Assembly (NCBI GenBank): GCA_027922465.2
Contig: BQMF02000022.1
Location: 1,302,001-1,366,000, forward strand
DNA from: Turritopsis dohrnii
Taxonomy: Eukaryota; Cnidaria; Hydrozoa; Anthoathecata; Oceaniidae
DNA length: 64,000 nucleotides
Direction of reading: 5' to 3'
Below are positions 23,152 through 34,126 of the stretch, one piece after another (the stretch's first letter is position 1; every line of letters starts with the position of its first letter). A program made the translations under genes and the position numbers. The notes below the pieces were generated by a model. That model saw only the letters and a program-made list of their open reading frames with translations. It searched no databases and was not told where the DNA came from.

Positions 23152-23237
23152 CAACCTCGAACCCAGGGTCTCTTGCCTTTTCGATATACGGATAGCGGCA
23201 CGTATATCGAAAAGGCAAGAGACCCTGGGTCCGAGGT
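23152..23237. mobile_element. Foldback hairpin element with tRNA-like B-box motif
   Basis: The arms (AACCTCGAACCCAGGGTCTC, then TTGCCTTTTCGATATACG, and their complements) pair almost perfectly around the 8-base loop GATAGCGG. Read outward, an arm contains GGGTCCGAGGTT / GGGTTCGAGGTT, close to the RNA polymerase III B-box consensus GGTTCGANTCC. Related single arms lie at 6600-6640 and 61498-61520, so it is a dispersed repeat. Confidence 0.75.
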
Positions 23238-23384
23238 TGCGAATTATGACTCAATTTAGAATTAATGTACATTTGTTTATTTTTTCTAGATCAGCGGAAA
23301 ACGTATCTCTTTCGCGAGCTGAAACACTGAAAACTGAAAGATGCAACTGAGTTTATAAATGATGAGCGAATTTTAAACCTGATG

Positions 23385-24401
23385 TAACAAAAAAAGATGT
23401 CGCACTTGAAGTACAATATCACAAACTGTGCTATAAAATGTATGTAAAAAATCGGAAAGTAAATTCAAAACAGTACGAAACTGCTTATAAGTTTTTCTGT
23501 GAGAATTATATCAAAACGCAATTAATTGTGAAAAAGAAAGTCGTAAGCATGACTACCTTGATCAGAGAATTTGCTGGCAAACAGGGGGATAATAAATCCT
23601 CTTATAAAGCTTCGAGATTAAAACTTGAAGGGGACTTACCGGGGCTACCCCAATCATTTTCTAAGAAATGCTTAAAGACAATCATTTAGCATAGACGGTC
23701 TTGGTGAAGTCAAGAAGAATTTTTGCTATTGAACTTTTCTTAAAATGATTGACAGCTATATCTGTTACGTATTTAGAAGGATGTAATAGCAGAGGGTAAA
23801 ATTACAATCCAGATAGCCCTTTCGACCACTTAAAGGTTATGTATTACGAAGCCCTTGATGCAATCATTAATTCAATTAACGACCGCTTTGACCAGCCAGG
23901 TTACAAGAGTTTTGCAAACATTGAAAGATCTTTTGCTTAAAGTAATAAATAAAAAGGACTTTTCTTCTGAGTTGACCTTGCTATCACAAAATTACAGTGG
24001 AGAATACGATCAAGCGGTTTTCTGTTCCGAGTTAGAGGTGCTTCCAACGCTTTTTAAAGATTCAAACCCCGGTGACTTTAATGATATATTGTTTCTTTAA
24101 TCCTTTAATGCTGAACGTAAGCTAATTAAAAATGTTATAGCCGTTTTGTAAGAATCGTTCCTTACGAACAGTGCTACATCTGCTACACCAGAATGAAAGG
24201 TCATCTTCAATGGCTCGACGGTTGAAAACCTGGTTAAGAAGTACCATGTCTCAAAAAAGATTTAACTCTCTCGCTATTCTTAATTCCAACAGTGAGATTT
24301 TGGATAACTTGCCCTTAATCGATGTTGCAAATGAATTTGTTGAAGCGAAGTGGACAAGACGAGATCATTTTGGGGTTTTCAAAGACACCAATTTAAACTG
24401 A
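23385..24401 (+). pseudogene. Decayed hAT-like transposase
   Basis: Several frames together resemble a hAT-type transposase family common in cnidarian genomes. 23400-23670 encodes DVALEVQYHKLCYKMY followed by a lysine-rich helical stretch; 23850-23945 encodes DAIINSINDRFDQPGYKSF in a shifted frame; 24171-24401 encodes ERSSSMARRLKTWLRSTMSQ, then FNSLAIL, which is the C-terminal dimerisation motif of hAT transposases (usually ERSFSxLRRLKTxLRSTM). Several stops and frame changes make it inactive. The first segment may derive from a different repeat gene. No TIRs were assigned. Confidence 0.6.
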
Positions 24402-25145
24402 AGTTGCGCTTTTTTTCATAGATATTCGTTTGTTCAGAATATGTCACTGTATGTTTACGATGAAAATCATCTTTTTTGTTAAACAAAATTTGACTTTGAT
24501 ATTTTTTAAATGTATTTCATCACAGCGCTCCCCAGACCCCCAGCTGCTTTCTTGCTACGCGCTTCGCAAGCTTGGCAAACCCCAATGGAAAAGTCGTGTC
24601 GCAGCCCCTGTTACCCGAACTGATTTTTCATCGTCCAAAATTTCGAAGGAAAAGTTGAATAGTATATGTCAAAGATTTTTGAACTGGAGATTTAAGTCTG
24701 ACAAAAAGTGGGGAGAGTGTGAGGGAAACTCAAGTGAGAACAGCGATGAGGAAGACGGTCACGTGCAACGCGCGGGACTCCACAAAATTCCCTATATCAT
24801 TCTACGCTCTACATGCGAAATATTCTCAAAGAGTCGGATAATTTCATCCTAAAGCTGGCCACCTACTTCCATTGACTTAAACGAAGAATTCATAGGCCCC
24901 ATATTGTTTGATTTGAATGATGGAAAGGGAAAAGGGAAAAAGAAGTGTTTTGATGTGATGAAAAAAAACACCGAAGTGCTTGAACCTTTTTTCAAGCCTG
25001 GGTAAACGTCACGTCAGAATTATCTAAAGAAACCGCTGAATACGTTTGCTGTCTATATGGTTCGCAAGTAGCATCACCAACAATCACCCACGGCCTATAA
25101 TAAAAACAACTAACGTCAGCAACTTGTCAGATCATTGGATCATTA
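24402..25145. other. Region between the hAT relic and the Harbinger elements
   Basis: One open frame at 24430-24852 (+) carries an acidic serine stretch (GNSSENSDEEDG) and could be an extension of the repeat gene upstream. No family was recognised and no TIRs were found. Confidence 0.35.
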
Positions 25146-25938
25146 AGCGGGAAATACACTATGAGTTTTTGACACACGAGTTTCGAAACCCACGAGGTTT
25201 TACTCATTTGGTGCATGAAAAAATCACACACATTCAGTGTATACACATACGTGTTTTTATTATGAGTTTAGGTTTAGTTTCATATTGAGCTGTAAACATG
25301 GCTAATGACTCGGACGAAGACGTTGTAGCTGCAATTATTTTAGCAGTTTGCTCAGAGTCGGAGAAGGAGCGAAATAAATGAAAACATTAGGTGAAACCCT
25401 GGCTTCCATTCGGAGAGTATGGTGCTATAGTCAGCCGTTAAATGAATTAAGGTTTGAAGACGGCGAAATTTATAAAAACTTTTTAAGACACATGTTTAAT
25501 AAAAAATGATATCACAAAAGAAGCAACACATTTACGTGATGCTTATAGGTTATTTTCACTTCAAGTTCATTTCTCATATAATTTTTCAAAGAACGAACAA
25601 CTAAGAGTGCGTTTACATGAGAGCCGTAGTGAACTCAAACTGGTTTGAAATTTCAATCCTCCCGTTACGAGTTTCGATACGGGTAACGGCTCCTGGTCAA
25701 ACCTTCAGCGCTGTTTACATGATAACGGTCGTACGAAATTCTACCCGTGATGATTTCAAATGCAAACTCACTTGCCGCAGTGCAATTCTCAAAGCTGATT
25801 GGCTAGAAAACGTGTGTTTTGACACACAAAGTTCAACATGTTGAACTTTTTATTTGACACATGTGTTTCGACACAGCACCGAAAAACTCACGAGTTTTCG
25901 AAACACCATGCGTCAAAACTCATAGTGTATTTCCAGCT
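25146..25938 (+). mobile_element. Non-autonomous PIF/Harbinger element retaining a transposase N-terminus
   Basis: The ends AGCGGGAAATACACTATGAG and its mirror CTCATAGTGTATTTCCAGCT are flanked on both sides by TTA, the 3-bp target duplication typical of PIF/Harbinger. Next to the TIRs are repeats of GTTTCGAAAC and GTGTTTCGACACA type. From 25298 a short frame begins MANDSDEDVVAAIILAVCSE and, after a stop and frame changes, continues VKPWL, NELRFEDGEIYKNFLR: the N-terminal region of a Harbinger DDE transposase. The rest of the gene is missing. A solo end of the same family lies at 47836-47868. Confidence 0.85.
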
Positions 25939-26285
25939 TTAAGCCGGGTTCACATTTATGTAATTTTGTTACATAAGGCCCAAATTTCATTCATTCTCTG
26001 ACCTTATGTAGCGCATAAGAAAACAAACATAAGGCAAAACATAAGAATTTTCGCAAATGTGGCCATTTACATAAAGTCTTATGTATTTCTTATGTGTTAC
26101 ATAAGGTCTTATGTTCAAAAACCTTATGAACAAAAAGTTTTGTTCATAAGGTTTTGTACATAAGCGTTACATAAGAAAGAAAAAGGAAAAAACGTTCGAT
26201 TGTAATTAAAACGTTCGATTGTACAATAAAAACACGTTCGATTATAAACTTTATGATAAAAATTGTTTACGTTCTTATATGCAAC

Positions 26286-27135
26286 ATGGGTGAGGAATTG
26301 GCAATAACTGTACAGCAATACCCTGTCTTGTTTGATAAATCAAACAAAGAATTCCATCGGAAAGATGTGAAGAGAAATGCTTGGAAAGCCGTAGCAGACC
26401 AAATGGGAATGGAAAACGGTGAGTTATTTTGCTTTGTTTTTAAAAATCTATTCAGGAAATGTTTGTATCAATCCTCCCAAGAATTTCAAGTTCATTTTTT
26501 GTCTTGCAGGAGAGGAGGCAGAAAAAGCCTTCCAAAAATTACGTGATCGCTATACACGGGCAAAAAAGGCATACCGAGAGGGCTCAAAGTCTGGAACTTC
26601 ATCAAAATCAATGGAGAGTGCCCGGACAAAGCTTGATAGCTTGAAATTTATGACATGGTTAGAGGATTATATTCAACCAAGAAAATCTAGATCAAACATA
26701 GCTCTCGAGAATTCAACAGAAAGTGTTTACGAATATGAAGAAGATTCAGAAGCTGACGAAAATGACAACTCGTTAGACATGGAAGCGCAACCAATGGAAA
26801 AAGCAATAAAGTCTACAAAGATACCAAACCATGAGAGTACCAGCGTTAAAAGCACGAAGATCTCAAAAAAAAGAAAAGCTGACGACGAAGATGAAGAATT
26901 AAGCCTTATCAGATCTGTTGCGGCCAAAGCTATCAAAGATGAAGATCGTTTTGATATTTTTAGCAAATATATTGCAAACAAGATGAGGAAACTAGGGGAA
27001 ACTCTGTCCGATGATGCTATCGATAATATCGAATTGGCAATAACTTCACTGCTTGTGCAATCGAAACAGCAACATTACAATACAACAACTCAAGCATCAA
27101 ATGATGTTTCATACTTAGATATGCTGAACAATTGA
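26286..27135 (+). CDS. MADF/Myb-SANT-like DNA-binding protein of the Harbinger element
   Basis: Two exons, 26286-26418 and 26510-27135; the splice joins GMENG to EEAEKAF. The N-terminal 90 residues form a MADF-like helix-turn-helix domain: the start MGEELAITVQQYPVLFDKS, the central NAWKAVADQMG, and WxxLRxRYxR-type helix 3 (KLRDRYTRAKKAYREGSKSG). The remainder is acidic, then basic (KKRKADDEDEE), and ends in a helical BESS-like segment (SLLVQSKQQHYN). In Harbinger transposons this second protein moves the transposase into the nucleus and binds the ends. About 250 residues, no internal stop. Confidence 0.88.
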
Positions 27136-27247
27136 ATAGAGTTTATTTGTTTTATTTTCATGTTTTATTTCTACAGTACCTCAAAAGTTATTGTAATATC
27201 TTTACACAATAACAATAAAGCTTTCCTCGTTTTAATGTCTTCATTAA

Positions 27248-28597
27248 TCATTCACTCCCAGTCCTTCTAATATAATTGAGTTGCCAAGAAAGTGAACCTT
27301 CGCTTACAAAGTAATTCGACAGATTTTCTCGAGTCTGGATCGCAGTAGCAGCGTATCTGCTATTCCTTACTCGTCTTATGGGTCTCAAATTACTTCCGCC
27401 GATCTCAGAACGCCAGCTTCCTTCAATTAATTCACCTGAACTGCTTTCATTATCCACAAAGCCCGAAGGAGTATAGGTGGCATTATCTGTTTGTCGCAGA
27501 TAGTTGTGTAAGGCGACGGTAGCAAGAATGATTTTCTCCACTTTTTCCGGTGCAGCATTTATAGGAGTTTGAAAAACCCTCCAACGAGAAACTAATATGC
27601 CAAAGGTATTTTCAATTATTCGCCGGGCTCTTGATAGTCGATAGTTGAAAATCTTTCTCCTTTCGTTTGTTAGAGCTTTCCCAGAAAAAGGTCGCATTAG
27701 CCAGTTTTGAAGAGGGAAAATCTCGTCTCCAACTAGGAAATATGGGAATTCATTATCAGTCCCTTCAATAAGCTCCGATTCGGGAACACCCATTTGGTTT
27801 CTTTCAAACATTTTGCCCATGTTTGAATTTTTCAACACACCACTGTCATTATTGGACCCATATTCACCAACATCAACCAGCGAAAAGCAGTATCGAGCAT
27901 CACAGATGGCAAGTAAGACCATACTAAAAAAACCTTTATAATTGTGCCATAAAGTACCAGTATTCGCAGGTTTCCTGATGCAAACGTGTTTACCATCCAA
28001 TGCCCCAATACAATGAGGCATATTCCAAAATTCCGAAAAGTCATTGGAAATTTTTTTCCAGTGTTCAGGTGAAGAAGGTGGTTTAACATACTCAGCTAAA
28101 ACATCCCAAAGAGCTGAGCATACTTCAAAAATGATGCAATTTATTGTTGATCTTCCTAATTTGAAAGAAAATGCTAAGTCGCGTTGACTGTTTCCAGTTG
28201 CTAGATATCTCAAGGTTACTGCTAGCCTCTCTTCTGTGGAAATTGGAACTCGACAGCGAAATTCTTTTGATATCTTTGGCCTTAGAAGGTCGGCTAATTG
28301 ATCGAATCTTTCAGGCGACATCCTAACGTATCTGAAAAAAAGTTCATTTAGTGTTATACTAAACTTTCTAAAATTGAAACATTTCGAACATTTACCAATG
28401 TTAACTTACTGGAAAAATCCCCTCCGATCAGTTGATCTGGACAACTGTAAGATAGTTTGGTAAGCTCCAAGCTCTGATCTTGCAGCGTTAATTGGTTTAA
28501 CCCACATTCTTTTACTCTTCACGATTTTTCTTGTTCTTCTCCTGCGTCTTATCAGGAGAAGCAAAGTAAGTAATTGACGTTTGTTGATGACCGCCAT
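27248..28597 (-). CDS. PIF/Harbinger DDE transposase (nuclease HARBI1-like)
   Basis: Two exons, 28597-28410 and 28331-27248, about 420 residues. The start MAVINKRQLLTLLLLIRRRR is followed by a basic stretch, then the splice joins GFFQ to YVRMSPERFDQLADLL. The helix-turn-helix-like region is GNSQRDLAFSFKLGRSTI. Catalytic residues are all present: Asp in GALDGKHVCI, Asp in AICDARYCFSLVDVG, and Glu in ARRIIENTFGILVSRWRVF. No stop or frameshift. It cuts and pastes the surrounding element and works with the MADF protein encoded on the opposite strand. The intron is about 80 bp with clean GT..AG ends on the coding strand. Confidence 0.93.
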
Positions 28598-28758
28598 CTT
28601 GTCTGTCTCATACAAAATGGTTATGTGTGATAAAGTCACATAAATGTGAACAAAAGTGTACATAAGGTTTTTTCTACATAAGACCTTATGTAAAAATACA
28701 TAACATAACATAACATAACGCCTTATGTAAAATGTGCATAAATGTGAACCAGGCTTTA

Positions 28759-31587
28759 CATTTGGAAAAACCCTTTGCGCGGGGTATTAAGAATGGTCAT
28801 AAAATTTGAATTTCATTTTTATAATGGCGCCACGTATGGCTGTACTTGAAGACAAGAACAATATGTAGATTGCGGGCAGCAAAAGCTAGTGCCCTTTCAC
28901 CAAATGCACTGGCCTAGGTGAGATTTCAATATTTGTTCCAAACCTGATTATTGGCATGGAATTAAATTTTTTACCCATTGAGCCTGAAATTATGTATATA
29001 CTTATAACCAAAGAAACAAAAACTCTGGCCTCCTTTACTTAATAACATCAGCAAACAAACAATTCATTTTATTAAAACACATATCCCCTCTCTGATTTAA
29101 GTAAGGCATATAATTAATTTTTTAAATTCTGTTGTCAAACTGAATTTCTTTTGTTTTACTGTTAGAGATTTTCAGTGTTCAAAATAACTAACCTATAATA
29201 CTGCTGAAGCACAATATACTTTACCTACTACTACAGTAAGTACTTCACAGATGTAGACCAATCCCAAATCCTAATCTGTGTATTGTAATCCTAACATTAC
29301 AATATAGATGAGTTTCTTAGTGACGTAAAATGTTTATAAACATCAGTGTTCTTTGCTCGATAATTACGGTATATTGCAACGTAGAATATCATTAATCAAG
29401 TCATTTTCCTGTGAGTATGCGCACGCAGCCTCGCAGGAAATAAAAGTCTCTTTATACACTTCAAAATGTTGTCACTTTATTTGGTTCTCTGGAGTCCCCT
29501 TAAAGACAATCGACATTAGAAAGTTTCAATACACATTAGCACTTCCTATCTATTTTCATAACATTGTATTTGATTTTTAGTATGTACAAGGTATAAAAGT
29601 GTAATTAACATTGGAAACTCGTCTATACAAAGCAAGCTCTTCAGGAGCAATCACGTGTTTTATGCCCTTTTATGGATGCATCTGAAGTTTCCTTGACCCC
29701 TCATTGATATGACACAAAGGTTTTTTTGCTGAGAACCACTTGCTGATGATGCAACTGATTAGCAGAGCATCCAATCAAAGTTGATGTGTGTTTGTCAATA
29801 TAACATAACATCACTTGATACTTTTCTTTAAAAAGTTGTTAAATAATATAAGTTTTAACTTTTTCTTAGACACCGATTCTAATTTTATGCTAATATTGTG
29901 TTGTTTTTTTTTTTGCGATTTATATATGTTATTTATGACCAATAAATTCATCTGGAATGATGTTTATTAGTTGATTTTTGCAGGTGATGTTGATCAGAAA
30001 GCAAAGCTGTTGCACACGAAACTCAAACTAGCAATGGTTTTGTTGATTTCATAATGGAGATCAATAATGATCTTTAAGGTTTCTTTTTGAAATAAAGGAG
30101 CTTTGGAATTTCTGTGAATAATAAACATAATTACTCAGAAACTTTTCATAATCTTTTATTCCTATTCCTATTAGAGGTCTAATAATTTAGATTTAGCAGT
30201 ATGGTTTATGTTAATATATACTTAGTACCCAGTCTGCTCATTGTTTGTCTCTCACGAACCGAATAATATAAATATCATATTGAAATCTTTGATCAATGGC
30301 AATGATAAACCATTCTATTGTATACTAATTGGAACACAATGTTTTGGGCCAAATAACTAGAGAACCAAGTGTTTATTTAAATCATAGTGGGATAGCGATG
30401 TTAAGTTGCTTATGGGTAGTAAACTATGATCATGAGAATGATGTTCGCCTTAAAATGATCCTTGTTTCATAGTCCTTGGTATGAGTAAACCTGCAATGCA
30501 TTCCACTTTCTTTCGAAATATTTATATGAATCTCTGAGTTAAATGCATATCCATTAAAAAAAACTTGGTTTCTCTTATGGTAATAAAATGTATTGCATGT
30601 TATTTACAGCTTTGCATTGTTATAGCTATCAGGTAGATTGGCTCAACAGTAATGTTTTGATAATTCGGGAGTTTAACACATGATTATAATATGCTCATTT
30701 TTATCCTGTCCAGGGTAACAGGCCAATCAGCTAATTTCAAGGGAATGTTATATATATAACAATATGATATAATTTGTATATGCCATGTTAAACACCATTT
30801 TTAGGTTTAATGAAAATGATACTTGTGCAGTTTTTACTTCAAATTGTTAACTAAAATTATAATTCTTTGTCAGGGATTCCAAGCACTCACCAACTACTGT
30901 TTAACCGGTATTTGAAACTCAACATACTCAACTATATAATGAAACAAAACATGCTCAACTATAATGATTCCATTGACAAGATATAACTTAGGTATATTAG
31001 GCCATTACCAAATGTTCTGAAAAAATCAAAATCATTTGATTTTCCACCAATTTTTTGGTCATGAATAATTAATGAGTTGATTTACAATTCATTTTTAAAG
31101 CCTGAAAACACCTGGTTAAAACAAAAATAGTATAGTAGCATGGAACACTCATACGAATCCAAGCGTGCAATTGATCACACCTCTAAGACGTCTTGCATGT
31201 GCGATCCCACACCTTTCATAAGGCCTGTTTGTGAACAGGCAGAGCTTCCAGGGGCTTCCAACATCTTAAACCACTGAATCGAATGGTCGTCACTGCCATC
31301 AATTTAATACACAATATTTGAATAATTTAATGAGAGCCTTGAAACAATTCCATACTTGTAAAATGTTCCCTGCTTCAGTGTATTATTTTTCGTATTACTT
31401 TTGTGTTGTTTTAGTGAAGGAATGACAAGGATTATTTGAAGCACAGCTTGAAATTGAAATTTTGCCAACCATGCAATGCATTTTATTTTTGTAATGTTTT
31501 AGCTCTAAATTTTTCATTCTATAAATTTATTTATTTTATTTTTGGTGGATCTTTCCTTAAAAAGATTTTAGAAGATTATCTTATCTT
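28759..31587. other. Intergenic sequence, nothing recognised
   Basis: AT-rich sequence of about 2.8 kb with only short frames (for example 29353-29580) that lack motifs. No TIR element was identified by eye. Confidence 0.45.
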
Positions 31588-31709
31588 ACAACAATTTGTA
31601 ATATATGGCCTTCTTGCATACACAGAAATCCAATAATATATCTTAGATATCTTAGATATATTATTGGATTTCTGTGTATGCAAGAAGGCCATATATTACA
31701 AATTGTTGT
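31588..31709. repeat. 122-nt palindrome with 56-nt perfect arms
   Basis: 31588-31643 is the exact reverse complement of 31654-31709, with a 10-nt centre (31644-31653). The arm contains GGCCTTCTTGCATACACAGA. It may be a small foldback element, an inverted duplication made by template switching, or an assembly artefact. Neither flank shows a clear target duplication. Confidence 0.9.
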
Positions 31710-32345
31710 TCTTCATGTTTTTTTTTTCTTTAACTATCCAAGCCTAGTATGATCATGATCAATAAAGCCTTCATATTTTTTTCTTGTTTTTTCATGTTAA
31801 CTTTTTGGCTATTTTTTATTTTGAATCAAATTTTGAAAAATATCTAATGGATTTTTCACTTTAATTATATTTTTTGAAAAAGTTTTTTTCTTTCTTTTGG
31901 CTCTTACATAATTTTTGTGACTTAGGCCTAAGAGACACAAGAAGTAACAAACTTTTGTGCAGATTGTTTCAGTTTGGATCTGTTTGGTTTGCATGTTCTA
32001 AGGTAGTTTTGAAATAGTCTGCTCGCAACCAGGGTGTTGTATGGTGGCCGAGAACTGCCATTACAAAAAACAAGAAAATAATTTACTATTTTGCATTTTT
32101 ATTTCGAAAAACGATTATTTTTTTGCTTTTTTGAAAATATTTTAAAAGGAAAATTAAAAATACTTACAATTGCTATTTCATCTTAATCAAAAGTTAAAAA
32201 AATGTCTATTTTGGATTTAATTTAATTTAAAAATCATACTTCGAAAAAATTAAATTAAATTTGTTGATGGCCGAGAACTGCCAAGGTGTAGTTTCCAAGT
32301 ATAGCTTATATTATAGTTAAGCACATAGTAAAACATCGAGTAAAC
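31710..32345. other. Intergenic sequence with a repeated GGCCGAGAACTGCCA motif
   Basis: GGCCGAGAACTGCCA occurs at about 32046 and again at about 32269, in direct orientation, around an AT-rich core. It might be the flanks of a short inserted repeat. No gene is seen. Confidence 0.4.
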
Positions 32346-33138
32346 ATGGCGAAACGTGAAGCTGATGGTGACAAATGGAATAAGTTCGCCCAGGGTATAA
32401 GAAATAAACGTGTAAAGAGAAACTTAGAAGTTGGCAAAAAAGATGTTGGATGCAACATTTTGAAAAATCAAGAAATGGTAGTTCAGTTACTTGAGAGTGA
32501 AACATCTGGAAAGGCAAAAAAATACGAAAGGGCTGGTCCCCAAGAATTTGTTGAGTTCCTACATGATGAAGTAACTATAAGAATATAAAAGACGCTTGTA
32601 ACAAACATTTCAAACCTAGACTTTTACCTGGTAAAAGGGGAGAGAGGCCCTTCATGTTCAAAAACGAGTCACATACCTAACTTCAAGATCATTCACGTTA
32701 GGTTTATAAAAAAGGAAGTCCTCAACAGTCGACCATCTAATGTTCCATACTATGGCAGCACTGTGCAAAGTGAATTTTTCGCAAGATCTCCCTTTTCTGA
32801 ACCATCGGTTAAGAAAACTGGGACACCTCAATCAATACTCATCAACACATGTATGACGACTAGTTTTCAACTGTCTCCAATGCCAAACAGCAGCCGTAAA
32901 ATAGCTAAGAGTATCTCTATTTCAGCAATATTAAAACTTGGTAAGGCAATTGTTAAGACAAAGAAACCTGCAGAGATTATAGAGATTTCAGATTTAAATA
33001 ATTAGAATGGTCTACACCAAAACCAATGGAACTTGTTATAGAAGATACCCAATTTGCGCAAGGAGGATTTCGTTCTGTTTTTAAAGCAAGAAGCCTTGAG
33101 AAAAATTATGTGGTGAAACATTTTTTGCAGGAAACGAA
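32346..33138 (+). pseudogene. Intronless alpha-kinase-like pseudogene, truncated
   Basis: A series of overlapping frames without introns encodes a protein starting MAKREADGDKWNKFAQGIRN, then KDVGCNILKNQE, GPQEFVEFLHDE, IIHVRFIKKEVL, PYYGSTVQSEFFARSPFSEP, and finally MELVIEDTQFAQGGFRSVFK followed by NYVVKHFLQET. The last block resembles the N-lobe of an alpha-type protein kinase, with a glycine-rich FAQGxFR motif and a YVVKxF lysine strand. Frame changes occur near 32580, 32680 and 33005. The kinase domain then stops where a TIR-like repeat begins at 33136. Lack of introns suggests a retrocopy or a member of a repeated gene family. Confidence 0.6.
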
Positions 33139-34034
33139 CCAAAAATTTCGTCGGGACAAAATTTCGGCAAAAATTGTCGCCGAAAATTTTTCCCTCCGAA
33201 ATTTTTGGATTTTATTCTTTTGTTATTTTTGGAGTTTTAAGCTGTATGAGTGTTGATGAAATGCTTCTTTAGGTCAATTTGTTCCTTTCAGCAATCATGT
33301 TAAACCTAATATCATGTAACTATTTCCATTGTTGAGAGTGGATTTGTGTCGTTGTGACTCGTCCTAAAGTCTTCAAGCCAAGCGGCTTCTTGTTTTCAAA
33401 TTTAGGAACAACAGATTGTTGCATACCTCAAGGGAAGAAATTGTTTGCGGAAGAAATTTTTGCGTAATATATTTTTGCGGATAAATGACCCAAAAATGCC
33501 ATATCTTGCGGAAGAAATTTTTGCGGACGCAAGAAATTTAGTAAAATCAAAAGTCGGGAAACACCTAATTTAGGTCAATGTAATGCATGCAACTGAGTAT
33601 ATGACTCAGTCTAAGGAAAAAGCAAAAAACAATAAAGAAAAATTGTCATACCTCCGCTGTCGACATAAGATTGTTTCTCAAAGTAAATGCAACAGTACGA
33701 AGCGCAAAACCTATTGCAAGTGCTGATACTGTTTGCATTGTTTTTGACGATGAGCGATAAAGAAATCCTTAGATGTTCAATAACCTCGTCATCTTTTTGC
33801 TTTTCAACCCCCTGTTTCATTTTCCAAACGTTATGTAAAGTAAGTAGAATACTAAACATGAAATATTTTCTTAGACGCAATTTTTTGCATTTCCCTGTCG
33901 ATAAACTGCGTAAAATTTGGATAATCCGAAGTTAAGTTATAGATGAAATCCTGTCGAAATTTTTTCCGCTGAAGTGACCAAAATCTCGCTGAAATTATTT
34001 CCGCCGAAAAAAAAGTAGCCAAAATTTTTGGTTC
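33136..34034. mobile_element. Possible TIR element with GAACCAAAAATTT ends
   Basis: GAACCAAAAATTT at 33136 is mirrored by AAATTTTTGGTTC ending at 34034. Near both ends are variants of TTTCGGC / GCCGAAAATTT, and the interior has several copies of GCGGAAGAAATTTTTGCG. It interrupts the alpha-kinase pseudogene, but no kinase sequence resumes on the far side and no target duplication is evident, so the boundaries are tentative. Confidence 0.5.
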
Positions 34035-34126
34035 TTAATGTAGGCTATTGATATTCTTTTGGGGATCTTTTTTTTAGATGATAACCTTGTGTTTGGCACC
34101 TGATACACTAGTTTTTATACAGATTT

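Larger units (their letters stand above)
25942..28755. mobile_element. Complete two-gene PIF/Harbinger transposon
   Basis: The ends AGCCGGGTTCACATTTATG and CATAAATGTGAACCAGGCT are inverted copies with one mismatch, flanked by TTA at 25939-25941 and 28756-28758. The element is 2814 bp and carries two convergent genes, a MADF-domain protein (+) and a DDE transposase (-), with 112 bp between their stop codons. The subterminal regions (25965-26170 and 28640-28740) are crowded with ACATAAG / CTTATGT copies in both orientations, probably binding sites for the element's own DNA-binding protein. The left TTA is shared with the preceding element. Both frames are open, so it may be recently active. Confidence 0.92.
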
